Source: Trifolium pratense (lineage: Eukaryota; Streptophyta; Magnoliopsida; Fabales; Fabaceae). Taken from it: a DNA stretch of 64,000 nucleotides. Shown here in pieces: positions 1-11,136 of the stretch; the first letter of the stretch is position 1; every line of letters starts with the position of its first letter. A program made the translations under genes and the position numbers. The stretch spans positions 44,228,215 to 44,292,214 of the forward strand of contig NC_060059.1 of the NCBI RefSeq assembly GCF_020283565.1, read 5' to 3'. Under the pieces are notes generated by a model. That model was given only the letters and a program-made list of their open reading frames with translations. It searched no databases and was not told where the DNA came from.

Positions 1-206
1 GCATATTTAACCCTTTATTTAAATATGTTCATATGAAATAGGCTTTTAAACAGGCCAACGGGCCACATCAGGCTTTCAAAAGACCAAGCTCAGGCCTAAA
101 AATTAGGCCTATGATAGGCCACAGGCCAGGCTCAGGCCTTAGATTTTTTGACAGCCAGGCCCAGGCTTGGCAAAGCCTAGCTCGGCCTAGCCTATTCCCA
201 CCTCTA
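1..206. mobile_element. AGGCC-rich hAT-like non-autonomous element, right part (cut by window start)
   Basis: The stretch is full of aggcc/ggcct words and ends with cctattcccacctcta. A second, diverged copy with the same order of words lies at about 1985-2622, so this is a dispersed repeat. The terminal word tagaggtgggaatagg resembles hAT-type termini, but the left end is outside the window and no target-site duplication can be tested. No coding capacity was seen. Confidence 0.55.
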
Positions 207-288
207 TATACAATGATCCTTAATTACTGGTTCAAGTTCCGTATCATGTACCAACTGAATAAAAATCCAAAAACCTTAGGGCCCGTTT

Positions 289-430
289 GGTACATAGGAT
301 AAGAGACAGGATAGGATAACTATATCATATCCTGTCTCAATCCAGTGTTTGGTGACACAACAGGATATGATAAGTTAATCCTAAAGCTTATCCTATCCTG
401 TTTCTCTAGTTAAAATCCTTATCCTTATAT
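289..430. mobile_element. Tourist-like MITE half with aggata-rich interior
   Basis: It starts with tta followed by gggcccgtttggta, the terminus of Tourist/Harbinger-type elements, also seen on the complete element at 35957-36174. The interior is inverted and direct copies of taggataggata and tatcctatcctg. The matching right terminus was not found, so it is truncated or diverged. The interior resembles the pentanucleotide array at 15259-15356. Confidence 0.45.
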
Positions 431-772
431 CATGCGTTTATATATACATACATGCAATATATATAACAAACAATGATACACTATCTATATTCACGTTTCC
501 AGCAAAAGAAAATTAGAAAGCATATTCATTCTTTCACTTATCACCTTAGCCCATTGATCTTGGTTTTACTTGTCAAAATTATAGTAATAGATAATCAACG
601 AGAAGTCACTGCAATGCCTACTAAATAGTATATTCCAGTAAACTATAAATCAGGGTAGAGTAACAAATAAGTACATGATCGCCCAAATATATACAAAGCC
701 ACCGAAACTTTATTTTACCAGATTCAAACGAATAATTTAAGCAATTCAAATAAATCAAACTCTGATACCACT
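431..772. other. No gene; possible internal remnant of the adjoining LTR element
   Basis: AT-rich DNA without a convincing reading frame. The last bases (761-772, tctgataccact) are complementary to the plant initiator-Met tRNA primer site TGGTATCAGA and abut the LTR at 773. Some internal retrotransposon sequence may therefore survive here, read on the minus strand. Confidence 0.4.
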
Positions 773-1336
773 TGTTGGAATTAATTTATAATTAATCATA
801 TAAAACATGCTCAACAATAAAGATTAAATCCATAATCTTACTTTAGTGCGGAAGCCAAATAAACATATGAGCATGTATATAAAACAGGATCTACGACATG
901 TTGATTTATCAAGGATCATAGGAATACCTGGATAGATGAATCCACTTGATGAACTGACCTGAAACAGAATCGGATGACGAACACCCGTTGCCTTGTGGTT
1001 CTTCCTCAACCAGGACTCCTTATGCCTTTATGACTCTTCAGATGGGGGTAAGAGTCGATATGCGGTGTGTCCGGTATATTGGGGACCATAGCCTATATAT
1101 AGTGTGATGGCCAATTAGGGTTCCCATTATTTCGAAATGGGTCATCCTGGCATCCACTCATATTGAGCTCATATCCAAATAATTAATTAATTAATTCTAA
1201 ATAGAAATCTAATTAGCCTTATAATTTTATTTAATCACTTAATCAATTAAGGCTCCTAATTGATAAATAGCTAATATAATTATATAAAGATATTTGTCCA
1301 CATAATATTATTAGAATATCATAAAATATTCCAACA
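773..1336 (-). mobile_element. Copia-type long terminal repeat
   Basis: The segment begins tgttgg and ends ccaaca, the inverted TG...CA ends of an LTR. A primer binding site (complement of TGGTATCAGA) sits immediately left, so the element reads leftward. On the minus strand a TATA-like word (actatatatagg) lies mid-repeat followed by GC-richer sequence, as expected for an LTR promoter and R region. No second LTR lies in the window, so it is a solo LTR, a truncated element or a cut TRIM. Frames inside it are not genes. Confidence 0.7.
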
Positions 1337-1984
1337 TCGGTCACTCAGACCAACTATTTAAATCTGCCAATAAATTGAGGTATTCTTGTAATATGAGAAA
1401 GTTTAACTCGATCCAACTTATTTCCACTCTAACGGTCAGGCACGCTCAAGACTGCTGCTGTTTGATATCGATAGTAAATAAAAAAAAATTCAATGAATCT
1501 TTTAAACATAAAATATTGAGCTAAACAGTTTTCAAACTGTGACTACACAAATTCCTTTAATGGTGTGAAAATGGTTTGATTCCTAAGACAAAATCGTAAT
1601 GAAATTCAAAGTTGCGTTGTTTTTGTTACAATATTTTTAAGATACATTTTATTTTTCTAAAGAAATAAAGGATCGAATAACATAACTTCAACCATATAGT
1701 TTTTTATTTCAAAATTGCTTTTGAGACCCAACAAATTGACGGCAGTTTTATAAAAAATTAAACTTTTTGTTGTTTTTCACTGAACCATTCAAAGTTGCTT
1801 TAAGTACAAGTTATTTAAAAAATAGTAAAATAATCTTTTATCTATCAAATACTATCAGCCAAAAAATTAACACTTTAAAGTTTTGTCATATGTTATTTAT
1901 TTTGTCCAATACTTATTACTTACTATTTTTTAAATCAAACAAACACTTAAAATAAATTCTTATGTAGAAAATTATTAATAAGAG
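1337..1984. other. AT-rich intergenic DNA, nothing recognised
   Basis: Low-GC sequence with scattered short frames of low-complexity composition (for example 1767-1955). No splice-consistent exons, homology or terminal repeats were recognised. Confidence 0.5.
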
Positions 1985-2622
1985 GGACATTGCTGTGGGA
2001 ATAGATCAGGCCGACCTACTTGGGCATATGGCCTAGCCTACATAGGTTTAGGCCAGGTCAGCCTATTTCTATAAATAGAGCAGAACAATGTTTTTTTGTA
2101 AACCTATTTAGCTAAAAAGGTTAGACCGCAGACCATTAAAAAAGTCTTTAAGGCCTATACTAGGCCGACCTATTTAAGTTAATATGAATAATGTTTTTAT
2201 TACGATTATTATTTATATATTAAAATTTGTTGTTTGATTAAAATATAAATCTATTAACTTTTTTGCAGTAGTTTAAGTTTATTAATCTACATTAGTTTTT
2301 AACGTATATAAATGTATCATTATAAACTAGAATTGAAATATGATGACATATATAGTCAAATTCTCTGAAATATCATGTTAAATATCAAAAGGAACATTGG
2401 TTTATTAGTTCATTATTATATTTAAAAATAAGTATAATTATTTATTTAAATATATTCATGTGAAATAGACTTTTAAATAGACTAACATACCACATCAGAC
2501 TTTCAAAAGGTCAGGCTCAGGCCTAAAAATTAAGTCTATGATAGGTCACATGTCAGACTCGAACTTTCGATTTTTTGACAGGCTTGACAAAGCCTAGCTC
2601 GGCCTAGCCTATTTCACCTCTT
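1985..2622. mobile_element. AGGCC-rich hAT-like non-autonomous element, second copy
   Basis: The left edge carries gtgggaatagatcaggcc and the right edge agcctatttcacctc, inverted versions of the same terminus. About 180 bases before the right end match 1-206 word for word with many substitutions. The middle is AT-rich filler. Target-site duplications are not clear, so exact ends are uncertain by about 10 bases. Confidence 0.55.
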
Positions 2623-2634
2623 GCACTATATAAG

Positions 2635-2775
2635 TTCCAATGAGCATAACTTAGTTGGTAGGAACTTTGCACTATATGTGAAGAAGCCGTGGTTTGAATT
2701 TTCGGACACTCTATTTATTCATTTTTTTAAGGTAAATTTTTTAGCTACCAAACTATTTGAAAAAAAATAATATGA
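2635..2775 (+). mobile_element. SINE, degenerate
   Basis: A tRNA-like head with box A related to taacttagttgg and a decayed box B region, followed by attcatttttttaaggta and an A-rich end. The word order is the same as in the better preserved SINE at 55459-55580. It is not a functional tRNA gene because the cloverleaf cannot be closed. Confidence 0.6.
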
Positions 2776-3456
2776 AAGAAAATAATATGAATAGAAACAT
2801 GTAAAATAAAAAATACTGAAAACCAGTAAAATAACTTATTTTTGTGAATTTTTTTTACTCTCAACCAACACTGATTAGTACTGTAATTGAAGAAGAAACA
2901 TGTTGGCCACACTATATATCAGTGACAAGGATAGCATAATCAAAATGAAAAACATTATCTACAACAAAATGAATTGTTTATTGCAAAAGAATTCAGGGTG
3001 ACAATTCTTTTGTCTGTCATGTCTTTTCCACAATAAATGGCTTTATTCAAGTTCAACTAACTTGAAAAATTGATTAAAAAAATTACAGGCTCTAAATTCT
3101 TCATCAATATCCAATGTCAACTAGAGATATTGAAAATTGCATGTCCCTCCACTTGCCAATGCAAGTCAGAAAAAATAATTCTTAGTACATAGGAAGCAAT
3201 TCCACACAAAAATTTAAACTGAAAACAATTCTACCAATCCTAAGAACAAAAAATGATTATGAACATTTCAATTTAATAAATCTCTTAAGCGCTATTGCTA
3301 TCTATACATGGTGACTAATTTGACACCAACCTATTCCTAAACTAGTAAAAAACCCGTGCAAAATTACACGAAGGTGAAAAAAAAAATCATATGTAGCAAA
3401 ATATATATATTTATATATATATTTTAAATAGAATATGTCTGATTTATTGATCTAAA
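2776..3456. other. 3' flank of kinase gene; possible Helitron-type end
   Basis: AT-rich DNA. Around 3343-3373 the sequence actagtaaaaaacccgtgc followed by acacg reads on the minus strand as a small GC hairpin, a spacer and CTAG, the shape of a Helitron 3' end. The matching 5' end was not found. No gene was seen otherwise. Confidence 0.3.
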
Positions 3457-6400
3457 TCAACGAGCGAGATTTTTAACACTCCAAACGGAGCTTGCAAAGC
3501 TTGTTCCTGAAGAACTAGATCCTTGCGGCGAGTCTGTTGTCATGTGTTGTTTTATTCTGATGTTTCTGAGATCAGCAACAAATCCTGGTTTTGAAATGTG
3601 AACATCCTTCATAGTATCAATATTGTTGGTCAATATTTCTACAACCTCTGACATTCGTGGTCTAAGTTTTGCAGTTTCTTGCACGCAAAGTAATCCAACT
3701 TTGAGGAATTTTATGGCTTCTTCTGCTGAATAGTTTGTATTAAGCACAGCATCCACTATTCTTAATAGATCATTGGCCTCATAAGCTGCCCAAGCCTGCA
3801 TACACACAAGCTCACATTTAATCACTTTGACCAACTTTTTACATACCATCACAAACAAGGGAACACCTTTTGGTTTTAACTCTTTCGTTGACAATTCAGT
3901 GCATTAAATTGAAATTCGCATAGAAGAAATTGACAATATAAGTATACATGAAATTGAAATCCAAAATGTCTGCTGTGACTGACCAAATGCAAGCACGCAG
4001 TCAGAAAATCCGTGACTGTCCAAATCTCAAGTAGATTTTGATTTTCTTTAAAAACTAAAATTAATGATCTTGAAATTTGGACGTCACAGATTTCATGACC
4101 GCACGGTCACAGACAATCTGGATTCATAAAATTGTTGGTTGACATAATTATAAAACCAATAAATTTTAAAATAATTTTTAAAATCGAAGTCTTAAAATCA
4201 AGTTTGTAAAAGTATGCATTGCTGCAGTTAAGTTCGTTAGTTTAAGATCAGACAATGTAAATTTTAAGCTTGAATTCTGCATGCAATTTATCAAATTTTA
4301 AATGTAAGCGGAATTCAACGGTTGGGATAATTAGTTGCAGCAAATGCATGTTTTGTCTAATATAGAAGATATTGGTGGACTTGGATTACACGCTGTAACT
4401 GTGTGCCGCAGTAGTTGATTTTAACCGTACGATCTTAATTTAATGGTGGATATTATTTGGTTATAATTTAGTGAAGCTGCAATGTCAGCCGCCCAATCTC
4501 AAATCAACAGTTGAGATTAATTAATGCGTGAAACTGCAGGCATTTTTAACTGCAACGGATCCAGATGGTGGACTTGGATTACACACGCTGTAGTGATCAT
4601 TCACTATTTTTTTTCCACAAAATTCCTATAGGCTATAGCTTTGCTACAAAGTAAAATAACCTTATGATTCTAATTTTCATACCTTTTCTACAATGAAACG
4701 TTCAATATCTGTATAAGCATCAACAACAGCCAAGCCAGTAACAATTTGTAAAAGCAATACTCCAAAGCTATAAACATCTGATTTTCTTCTTAGTTGTCCT
4801 GAACTAGCATATTCTGGAGCCAAATAACCCCTGTAAATATTTTAATAAGAAAAAGTACCATAAGTCAATGAATAAAAATGATTGAAATTATTAATCATTG
4901 TATAGTTTTTCTTAATGTGTTCACACTTACAATGTCCCCGCAACTTTAGTGCTAATGTAAGATGTTTCATCTCTCATTAATTTGGCCAAACCAAAATCGG
5001 AAACTTTTGGTGTAAAATTTCTGTCAATGAGTATATTTTTGGCTTTGATGTCTCTGTGTACTATATGAGGCTTCAACTCCTCATGGAGATAGGAAACTCC
5101 AGAAGCCACACCTATTGATATATTCCTCCTTGCTTCCCAACTGAATCTCATCCTTCTATCCTCAGAACCTGTCAATCATAAGCCACAATAACGGAAATTG
5201 TTTATTTCTAGGTGAGTTTATTGTGGATGTTATATATATAACTCATTTAGATAATGTTCCAAACTCAAGTATGCTAAACCGCTTTTCTGAGGTATTGCCT
5301 ATTTTGGGTCTTGCGTAAGTTTTTTTCACGGTTTTTTCCTTAGTTAAAAGGCCTCTCCGTAGATTCAGAAAAGCAGTGTAGTGGACTTGGTGTAGTGTTT
5401 TTATCATTGTTTTAAAAACCGAACCGGACAGGTCAACCAAATGAACCTTTACTATGACTCAGCCACAATCGACCTTTGCTATGGTTCAGTCACTTTGACA
5501 GTTCTGTTGTAGTTTTGTGCCGCTTCAAGCAATTTAAAACAGTTGAGACATGACTCATAGGTCTAGAACAATGTCGGTTCGATTTTTAAAACATGGGTTT
5601 CTACCGGTGGCGGAGTCAATAAATTTATAAAGTCTGGACAAAATCTCAGTTTTGCACTGAAAAATCTCAGTTTTGTCCTAAAATATCCCTTAAACTACCA
5701 AATTTTTTTACCAGAGCTTGGGAAAGTGCCCAGGCGGTGGATCCGCCACTGGTTTCTACCATCAATTGTTGCAAAATGCAAACAGTTGTTTGGAAAATCT
5801 AGAAGCATAAAAGTATAAATAGAATGAGAAGTTAAAATGAATTACCTAAGAAAGTGTGATGGAGGCTATTGTTTTCCATGTAATCATAGACTAAATATCT
5901 TTTTGCCCCTTCAACACAACACCCTTTAAGGCTAACAAGATTTTGGTGCTTTATATTTGCTAGTGTAGCCAATTCTGCAACAAATTCCCTCTCTCCTCGC
6001 ATCGATTCAATCTCAATAGAAAGCACTTTCACTGCCACAGAAGATCCATCCACGAGCCTCCCCTTTAAAATTCAAGTCAACCACAATCAGTTTTTCCATC
6101 AAATAATCATAACTACTAATAAGCTAATTTTCATAATTTAATTACAATAATAACTAATTGCATTCTGTAGTTCATTTCAATGCCACCACATAGTCTCAAT
6201 TCTCAAATTAAAATTACTTTGGCCCAATAGTACAACTCATGGTAAAAAATTGCAACGACATTTGAAGTGTAGGGGCACATATTTTTTTTTTTTTTTTGCC
6301 TTTTACCACAAATTTAATCTGGTTCGGGAGTCAGTTCTGACATCAAGTGGTTTTAGCCTCCTCCCGATAGCGGTTGTGGGGATCGAATTGTGGTCCTCCC

Positions 6401-6973
6401 TACTAAGTTTAGGTCAATCACCACTGAACCAACTAAGTAGGGGCACATATTTGAACCCGCAATTTCTCACCTTTCCACACATAATGTGAGCGATTCTCAT
6501 CACCAAACTATTTTTTTGGCTTTCACCGACAGTTTAATCTGGTTCGGGGTCAGTTCTGTCATCAAGTTGGTCACCAGACTATTTGAACAAAAAAACACAT
6601 CGACTCGTAATACCCATTTTCTTTGGTACTAGACTCTTAAAAATAAAATAAAAATCATGATTAAATAAAATGTAAATAAATATTACCTTATAAACAGAGC
6701 CAAATCCACCTTCTCCAATCTTGTTACCAAAATTACCAGTAGCTAATTTCAATTGATGATAAGTAAATACACGAAAGCTTCCATCATTCTCTGCCTCGGG
6801 GTAATCTGCATATATAAACTAAACAGATCAAAACATGATGAACAAAAACCGAAGAATTGAAAGGAACAAGACAGAGTTTGAGTCTTTAATTAAGGTATAT
6901 ATTATATATTATAGATACCGTTTTTGTTGTTGTTATTTTGAGAAGAGAAACAAGAAAAAATTGAGAACTTCAT
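3457..6973 (-). CDS. CRPK1-like receptor-like cytoplasmic serine/threonine kinase
   Basis: Six exons on the minus strand, joined in frame through GT-AG introns: 6919-6973, 6687-6805, 5846-6062, 4931-5168, 4683-4830, 3457-3795, giving 371 residues. The P-loop [10 protein letters not shown] lies at about 49-58, the ATP lysine AVK at 70, HRD with catalytic Asp 170, DFG at 188-190 and APE at 214-216. The tail is Ser/Thr-rich and ends KNLAR. There is no signal peptide, ectodomain or membrane span, so it is a soluble kinase; the short Cys-containing N terminus could be acylated. The family (Arabidopsis At1g16670, COLD-RESPONSIVE PROTEIN KINASE 1 and relatives) is about 390 residues, close to this. 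HRDIKAKN replaces the commoner HRDIKASN. All catalytic residues are kept. Introns carry hAT MITEs and SINEs. The exact orthologue is not certain. Confidence 0.9.
5408..5596. mobile_element. Small inverted-repeat MITE in kinase intron 3
   Basis: Termini cattgttttaaaaaccgaac and the inverse of gttcgatttttaaaacatgg face each other about 190 bases apart. The aaccgaaccgg word links it to the CCGG-rich hAT-like family at 18767, 33854 and 34381. The flanking 8-mers are only partly alike, so no clean duplication is claimed. Confidence 0.55.
5605..5751. mobile_element. hAT MITE with 8-bp target-site duplication
   Basis: Terminal inverted repeats cggtggcgga and tccgccactg are flanked by a perfect 8-base duplication gtttctac (5597-5604 and 5752-5759). 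An 8-base duplication is the mark of the hAT superfamily. The element is 147 bases, non-coding, and sits in intron 3 of the kinase gene. Confidence 0.8.
6285..6437 (-). mobile_element. SINE in kinase intron 2, with target-site duplication
   Basis: Read on the minus strand it has a tRNA-like box A (ttagttggttcagtggt), a box B (ttcgatcccca), a conserved body and an A-tail (the T run at 6285). It is flanked by a perfect 15-base duplication taggggcacatattt (6270-6284, 6438-6452). A fragment of the same body occurs at 6510-6575 and a related copy at about 33150-33350. Confidence 0.85.
6510..6575 (-). mobile_element. SINE fragment (3' part)
   Basis: The sequence after the T run (ggctttcaccgacagttt, then tctggttcgggg and cagttctgtcatcaag) repeats the tail-proximal part of the SINE at 6285-6437. 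The promoter-box half is missing. Confidence 0.6.
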
Positions 6974-7497
6974 AGCTAAAGAACAGAAAAGTATGGTTGG
7001 TTATTGAATTTGGGTGTATATATGGGAAAAGTGTGAGTGTGAAGAGAATGACATGTTTGAAGGAACAGGGTAGAAGAAACAATACACGTTTGGTCTAGCA
7101 AAGTAAGCTCTAAATATTAATTATCCTTTGACAAATTCTTATAGGAATTCTTGTTGTTAATTTCTTCTTCTTTTTTAACCAAGTCATATTTGACGACGGA
7201 TTAATTTTGGGAGTATACAAGTTGAGGTTAGAAAAGGACAAGACTAGAGTAGACAAAATCTATGTACCAAAAAAAAAAACAAAAGAGTAGACAAAATCCA
7301 TTAAGTCAAAAAATAAAAAAAGACAAAATCTTGTCTATAAGAAAAATAATATTAAGATTATTTTGTTATATAATAACCGTCGCATTTAAAAATAAAATTA
7401 TTTTAATAGTAGTAAAGATTAAACTCTCACCGCATGATGAATAAATGTTAGATGATTGAAACTGGTTTTTTGAAGACATTTTATATATATTTATAGA
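6974..7497. other. Kinase promoter side and AT-rich flank
   Basis: Upstream of the kinase start codon. No unambiguous TATA box was assigned. A poly-A-rich stretch around 7266-7320 is low complexity. Confidence 0.4.
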
Positions 7498-7680
7498 GTT
7501 TAATTGTTGTGCACTGTTGGTGTAATTTTTTTTTACACATACATCTAATGACGCGTTGCCACATCATTTAATGAATGTGATATATCATGTGTTTTTAATT
7601 ACCATAGATGATGTGTCGGTATGTTATTGGACGCATGTGCAAAATAACTTTACATCGACGGTGTATATAAATTAAATTCA
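7498..7680. mobile_element. MITE, copy 1 of an inverted pair
   Basis: It opens with gtttaattgttgtgcactg and closes with gtgtatataaattaaattc. The same element occurs in opposite orientation at 7856-8043, and each copy has inverted termini of the form tttaatt...gcactg. It is non-coding. Confidence 0.65.
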
Positions 7681-7855
7681 TATTGATATAGGTTAAATGT
7701 ATTCAAAGGTCTTATAGATCTTTAATTTTGTACCTTATTTCACGAGATTATCTTTATGGTTATCTCACGTTTACAAACGGTTAATTATGACGAATTTGAC
7801 GCATAATCTGATGTAAATTATGAGACCTAGAATATTAAGACCTAATTGAAAGGGA

Positions 7856-8043
7856 ATTTAATTTATATGCACTGTCAGTGACGTGTAAAGTTATTTTACA
7901 CATGCGTTTAATTATATACCAACACATCATGTATGATTTTTAAAAACACATGATGAGTCACATTAATTAAATGACGTGACAACGCATCATTAGATGTATG
8001 TGTAAGAAATCTTTACACTGACAGTGCACAACAATTAAACTCA
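7856..8043. mobile_element. MITE, copy 2 of an inverted pair
   Basis: It opens aatttaatttatatgcactg and closes cagtgcacaacaattaaac, the reverse complement of the copy at 7498-7680 with scattered substitutions. The two copies are about 175 bases apart, so the pair could form a hairpin if transcribed. Confidence 0.65.
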
Positions 8044-8386
8044 TTGAAAGGGAGGATAAATAAAAGATGAACAACGGTACAAGAAGTTAGAAATTTAAAT
8101 GAACAATTTGTTTGCTAAAAATCTTAAATTACATATTTATCATCTAAAACACTTAAATAACTTAACTATTATAAATAAACGTGAAACTAAAAAATCTATG
8201 AATGCATTTGACCATTTATATATGATAAACTTCTAATAGATTATCGAAAATGAATGAACTTTATATGTAAATAAAATCTCCACTTTTTAAAAAGTGTTAC
8301 TTTTGTGAGGTGGGATAGTTAAGGGTTAAGAAGCTTGAAAGACCAAGTTTTTGAGTTTGCCTAAGAAGAAAAAACTAATCTAAGTA

Positions 8387-8671
8387 CTACCTCCGTTCCT
8401 AATTATAAGATCTTGTTTGATAAAAATAAAATATTCATTTATCTTGTTTTGACCGTATTTTTTTAATAATATATAAATGTAAATATTAGCATATAAGATC
8501 TTGTTCAATTTGTTTTGATGAAAATATTAGCATATAAGATCTTGCTCAATTTATTTTGATGAGTATTTTCAAAATATTAAATTTTTATAATTTTTGTTAA
8601 TAAACAATTAAAAATATTAATAATCAAAATTGTGATTAAAGATTTTTACATATATTTTGAAACGGTGTGAG
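8387..8671. mobile_element. Stowaway-like MITE, decayed right end
   Basis: The left end ctacctccgttccta after ta is the usual plant Stowaway (Tc1/Mariner) terminus. The right end gaaacggtgtgag is a mutated inverse of it. A motif gcatataagatcttg occurs twice inside. The TA duplication on the right is not preserved. Confidence 0.5.
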
Positions 8672-8932
8672 TCGGATAATATACTAACAATTTATCGTTA
8701 AACAAAATTGCTATTTTCATAGATGTGTCACATCCCAACTACCTATTTTCTTTACCACCAATAATTATATAGGTTAAAAATGACTTTTATTATGGTGATT
8801 AATTATGACAAGATGGTATTAATTAAGTGATAAAGTTGACAAAAAAATTAATGTGAGTTTAATGAATATTTTTTTTTGACAAGAGTTTAATGGAAATTTG
8901 AAAATTTATTTTTATAATGGTTGGGTGTAACT

Positions 8933-9866
8933 AGTGGATTCTAAGATGAGGGAGCAACCAAGCCCTTCACCGATGTACAACGTCATTTCATCATTGGATT
9001 AAATGGTCCATTTTTTCATTACCACACTGGATCTTATAGTTTTTTTTTTTATAAAAATAAATAAATAATCAAATAAAATCTTATATATCCTCCCTGTAAC
9101 ACTACAAATTCTTTCTCTCCACCCAAATTCTTTCTTCCTCACCGGTGTTTAATGTCTCTTTAATAATTAGGGTTTTTTTATCTATAAAAAATTGAATTCC
9201 TTGCATTATTAACATTGTTTATTTGAACAAAAATGGTAGAACAAAATTCTTCCAAAACTAAAGTAACGCTTTCCATGAATTTGGATTGGAAATATTAAAA
9301 AATAAACACAACTGCACAAAAGAATTGGATCTTTCGGCAATGAAGATTGGACATTTATTTATGATGAATTATTAGACTTTAGACTTGGTGTTGTGGTTGT
9401 ATATTGAAAAGGATATGAGAGAAGGTTCAACAAAACGAGTTTCTATGTGAGAAAAAAAATTGGTTTTGAATTTTCTATGTGTCTATCAACGTTCAAGCAA
9501 ATATCAGATAAACAAGTTTTGTTGGGAAATTCCTAAAAACCCAGATTCCGATTTCAATATTAAAGAAAACTAAATATATCCATACAAGTCAAAACAAAAA
9601 AAAAAACGTCCTTAGTGGAGATCAAATTGAAATAGAAATTGCATAATGTTTATATTCACTTGTAATCAATGTATGGAAGACACATTAATGAGAAATACCC
9701 ATTTTCAATTGCAAAGGCTGTCAAATCCGATGGAGAAGAAAGAGTGTGGATGCAAGATTCAGTGCGGCAGTGAATAATATAATCATGGGGGCTTTTTTAA
9801 TCTAATGGTCAAAATTGGTGGTACACCGGTGAAGGACTTAATTGAACTCTCACCCTAAAATCCACC
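8933..9866. mobile_element. Mutator-like non-autonomous element
   Basis: Long terminal inverted repeats of about 80 bases (agtggattctaag... against the inverse of ...aaaatccacc) enclose 934 bases and are flanked by a direct duplication gggtgtaact (8923-8932 and 9867-9876). A 9-11 base duplication with long inverted repeats is typical of MULEs. The interior has no transposase frame and no recognised host exon. Confidence 0.75.
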
Positions 9867-9922
9867 GGGTGTAACTACTACTAACAACGTTCACATTCTT
9901 TTTTATTTTATTATTATTATTA

Positions 9923-10103
9923 CTAGCGGGCCAGACAGGCGCGTTCCGCGCCTGCCTGTGTCTAACTTATGTTCAAAAAAATGTTTTATGTTATGATGAA
10001 TTTGTTAATAAAATATTTTTATTGCTAGAAAAATAAGGATATTGTTGGTATTATGAAAAATCGACACCAAAAATATTTGTATTATCTTTTTATATAGTAT
10101 AGA
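9923..10103 (-). mobile_element. Miniature Helitron
   Basis: On the minus strand the element starts TCTATAC and ends with a GC-rich hairpin (ggcgcg gaa cgcgcc) followed by a short spacer and CTAG. It lies between A and T with no duplication, as Helitrons do. It is 181 bases and non-coding. A second copy is at 29929-30150. Confidence 0.7.
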
Positions 10104-11136
10104 TGTAGTATTAAGTTGGTAATCATTCATATATAGGCAACCCATTTGCCACTTATTCACATTTTTATGATTTGAATATATTTTTTATTTTTTTTAAAAT
10201 TGATTAGTTGTTGTGAAACTAAGTCAAGGGTAAAATAGGTATATTAAAAAGTCCATCCCAAACTCACTTATCCTTTTTATATATTGTTATAGATTATCTA
10301 CCTACGATCTATATTGCACATCTTTTAAGTTATTTTGTTTTTTTAAAAGAAATGTTGTCTTTCCAAACTTATTTTAATAGATATCAACCTAATCTCCAAA
10401 TTAATTTCTCTCCTAAATAACATAGCCTTGCAAACTCTAGACCGTCAAAAATATTATATGATAATGGTGACATCAACATAACGTGTAATTATTATCCGAT
10501 TGGATGACACAAATTTAGATAAGATAACGTTGTTTAGCACTCACATCAACATAATCCGTAATCACAGTTTGATTTGGGTGACAAAATTTAAGATGAGACT
10601 AAAATGTAGATATGATAATGCTGACCTTAGTGTTTTTGTCGACATAATTCATAATATAATATATGATTGAGTGATTAAAATATAGAAGAGGGAGGGGATA
10701 TGGCCATGTTTTGTCCGAGTTAGAATCCTCTTCATTTGTTTTCTCCATTGTCTCTTTTCATTACTATAGTTTTGAAGAATTTTATATATATTAAATAATT
10801 GGACCCACCAAATATCACATCATTACATTTATATTTTCAAAACTTTAATAATGAAATAAATAGAGAAAACAAAGAATGGAGAGAATCTCAACTTGTCTTG
10901 TCCACCTTTGGTTTTGCTCTCGTACCCAAAAAAAAGTATCTTAATTATATCATTATCATTATATAATAAAGGGACTTTATTGTGAAAAATATAAAACATC
11001 ATGTTAAGTCGTGCCTGAACACAACTAAGAGTAAAAAGAGCGTATTTAAAGAACTAGAAATAAGTATAAAAAAAAATTATAAATAAAGATAAATGTGTTG
11101 TGATAGCCATATAAACATGGTCAACAATGACATATA
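10104..11136. other. AT-rich intergenic DNA, nothing recognised
   Basis: No frame with coding character, no tRNA-like boxes and no clear terminal repeats were found. Only short A/T runs and scattered palindromes are present. Confidence 0.45.
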
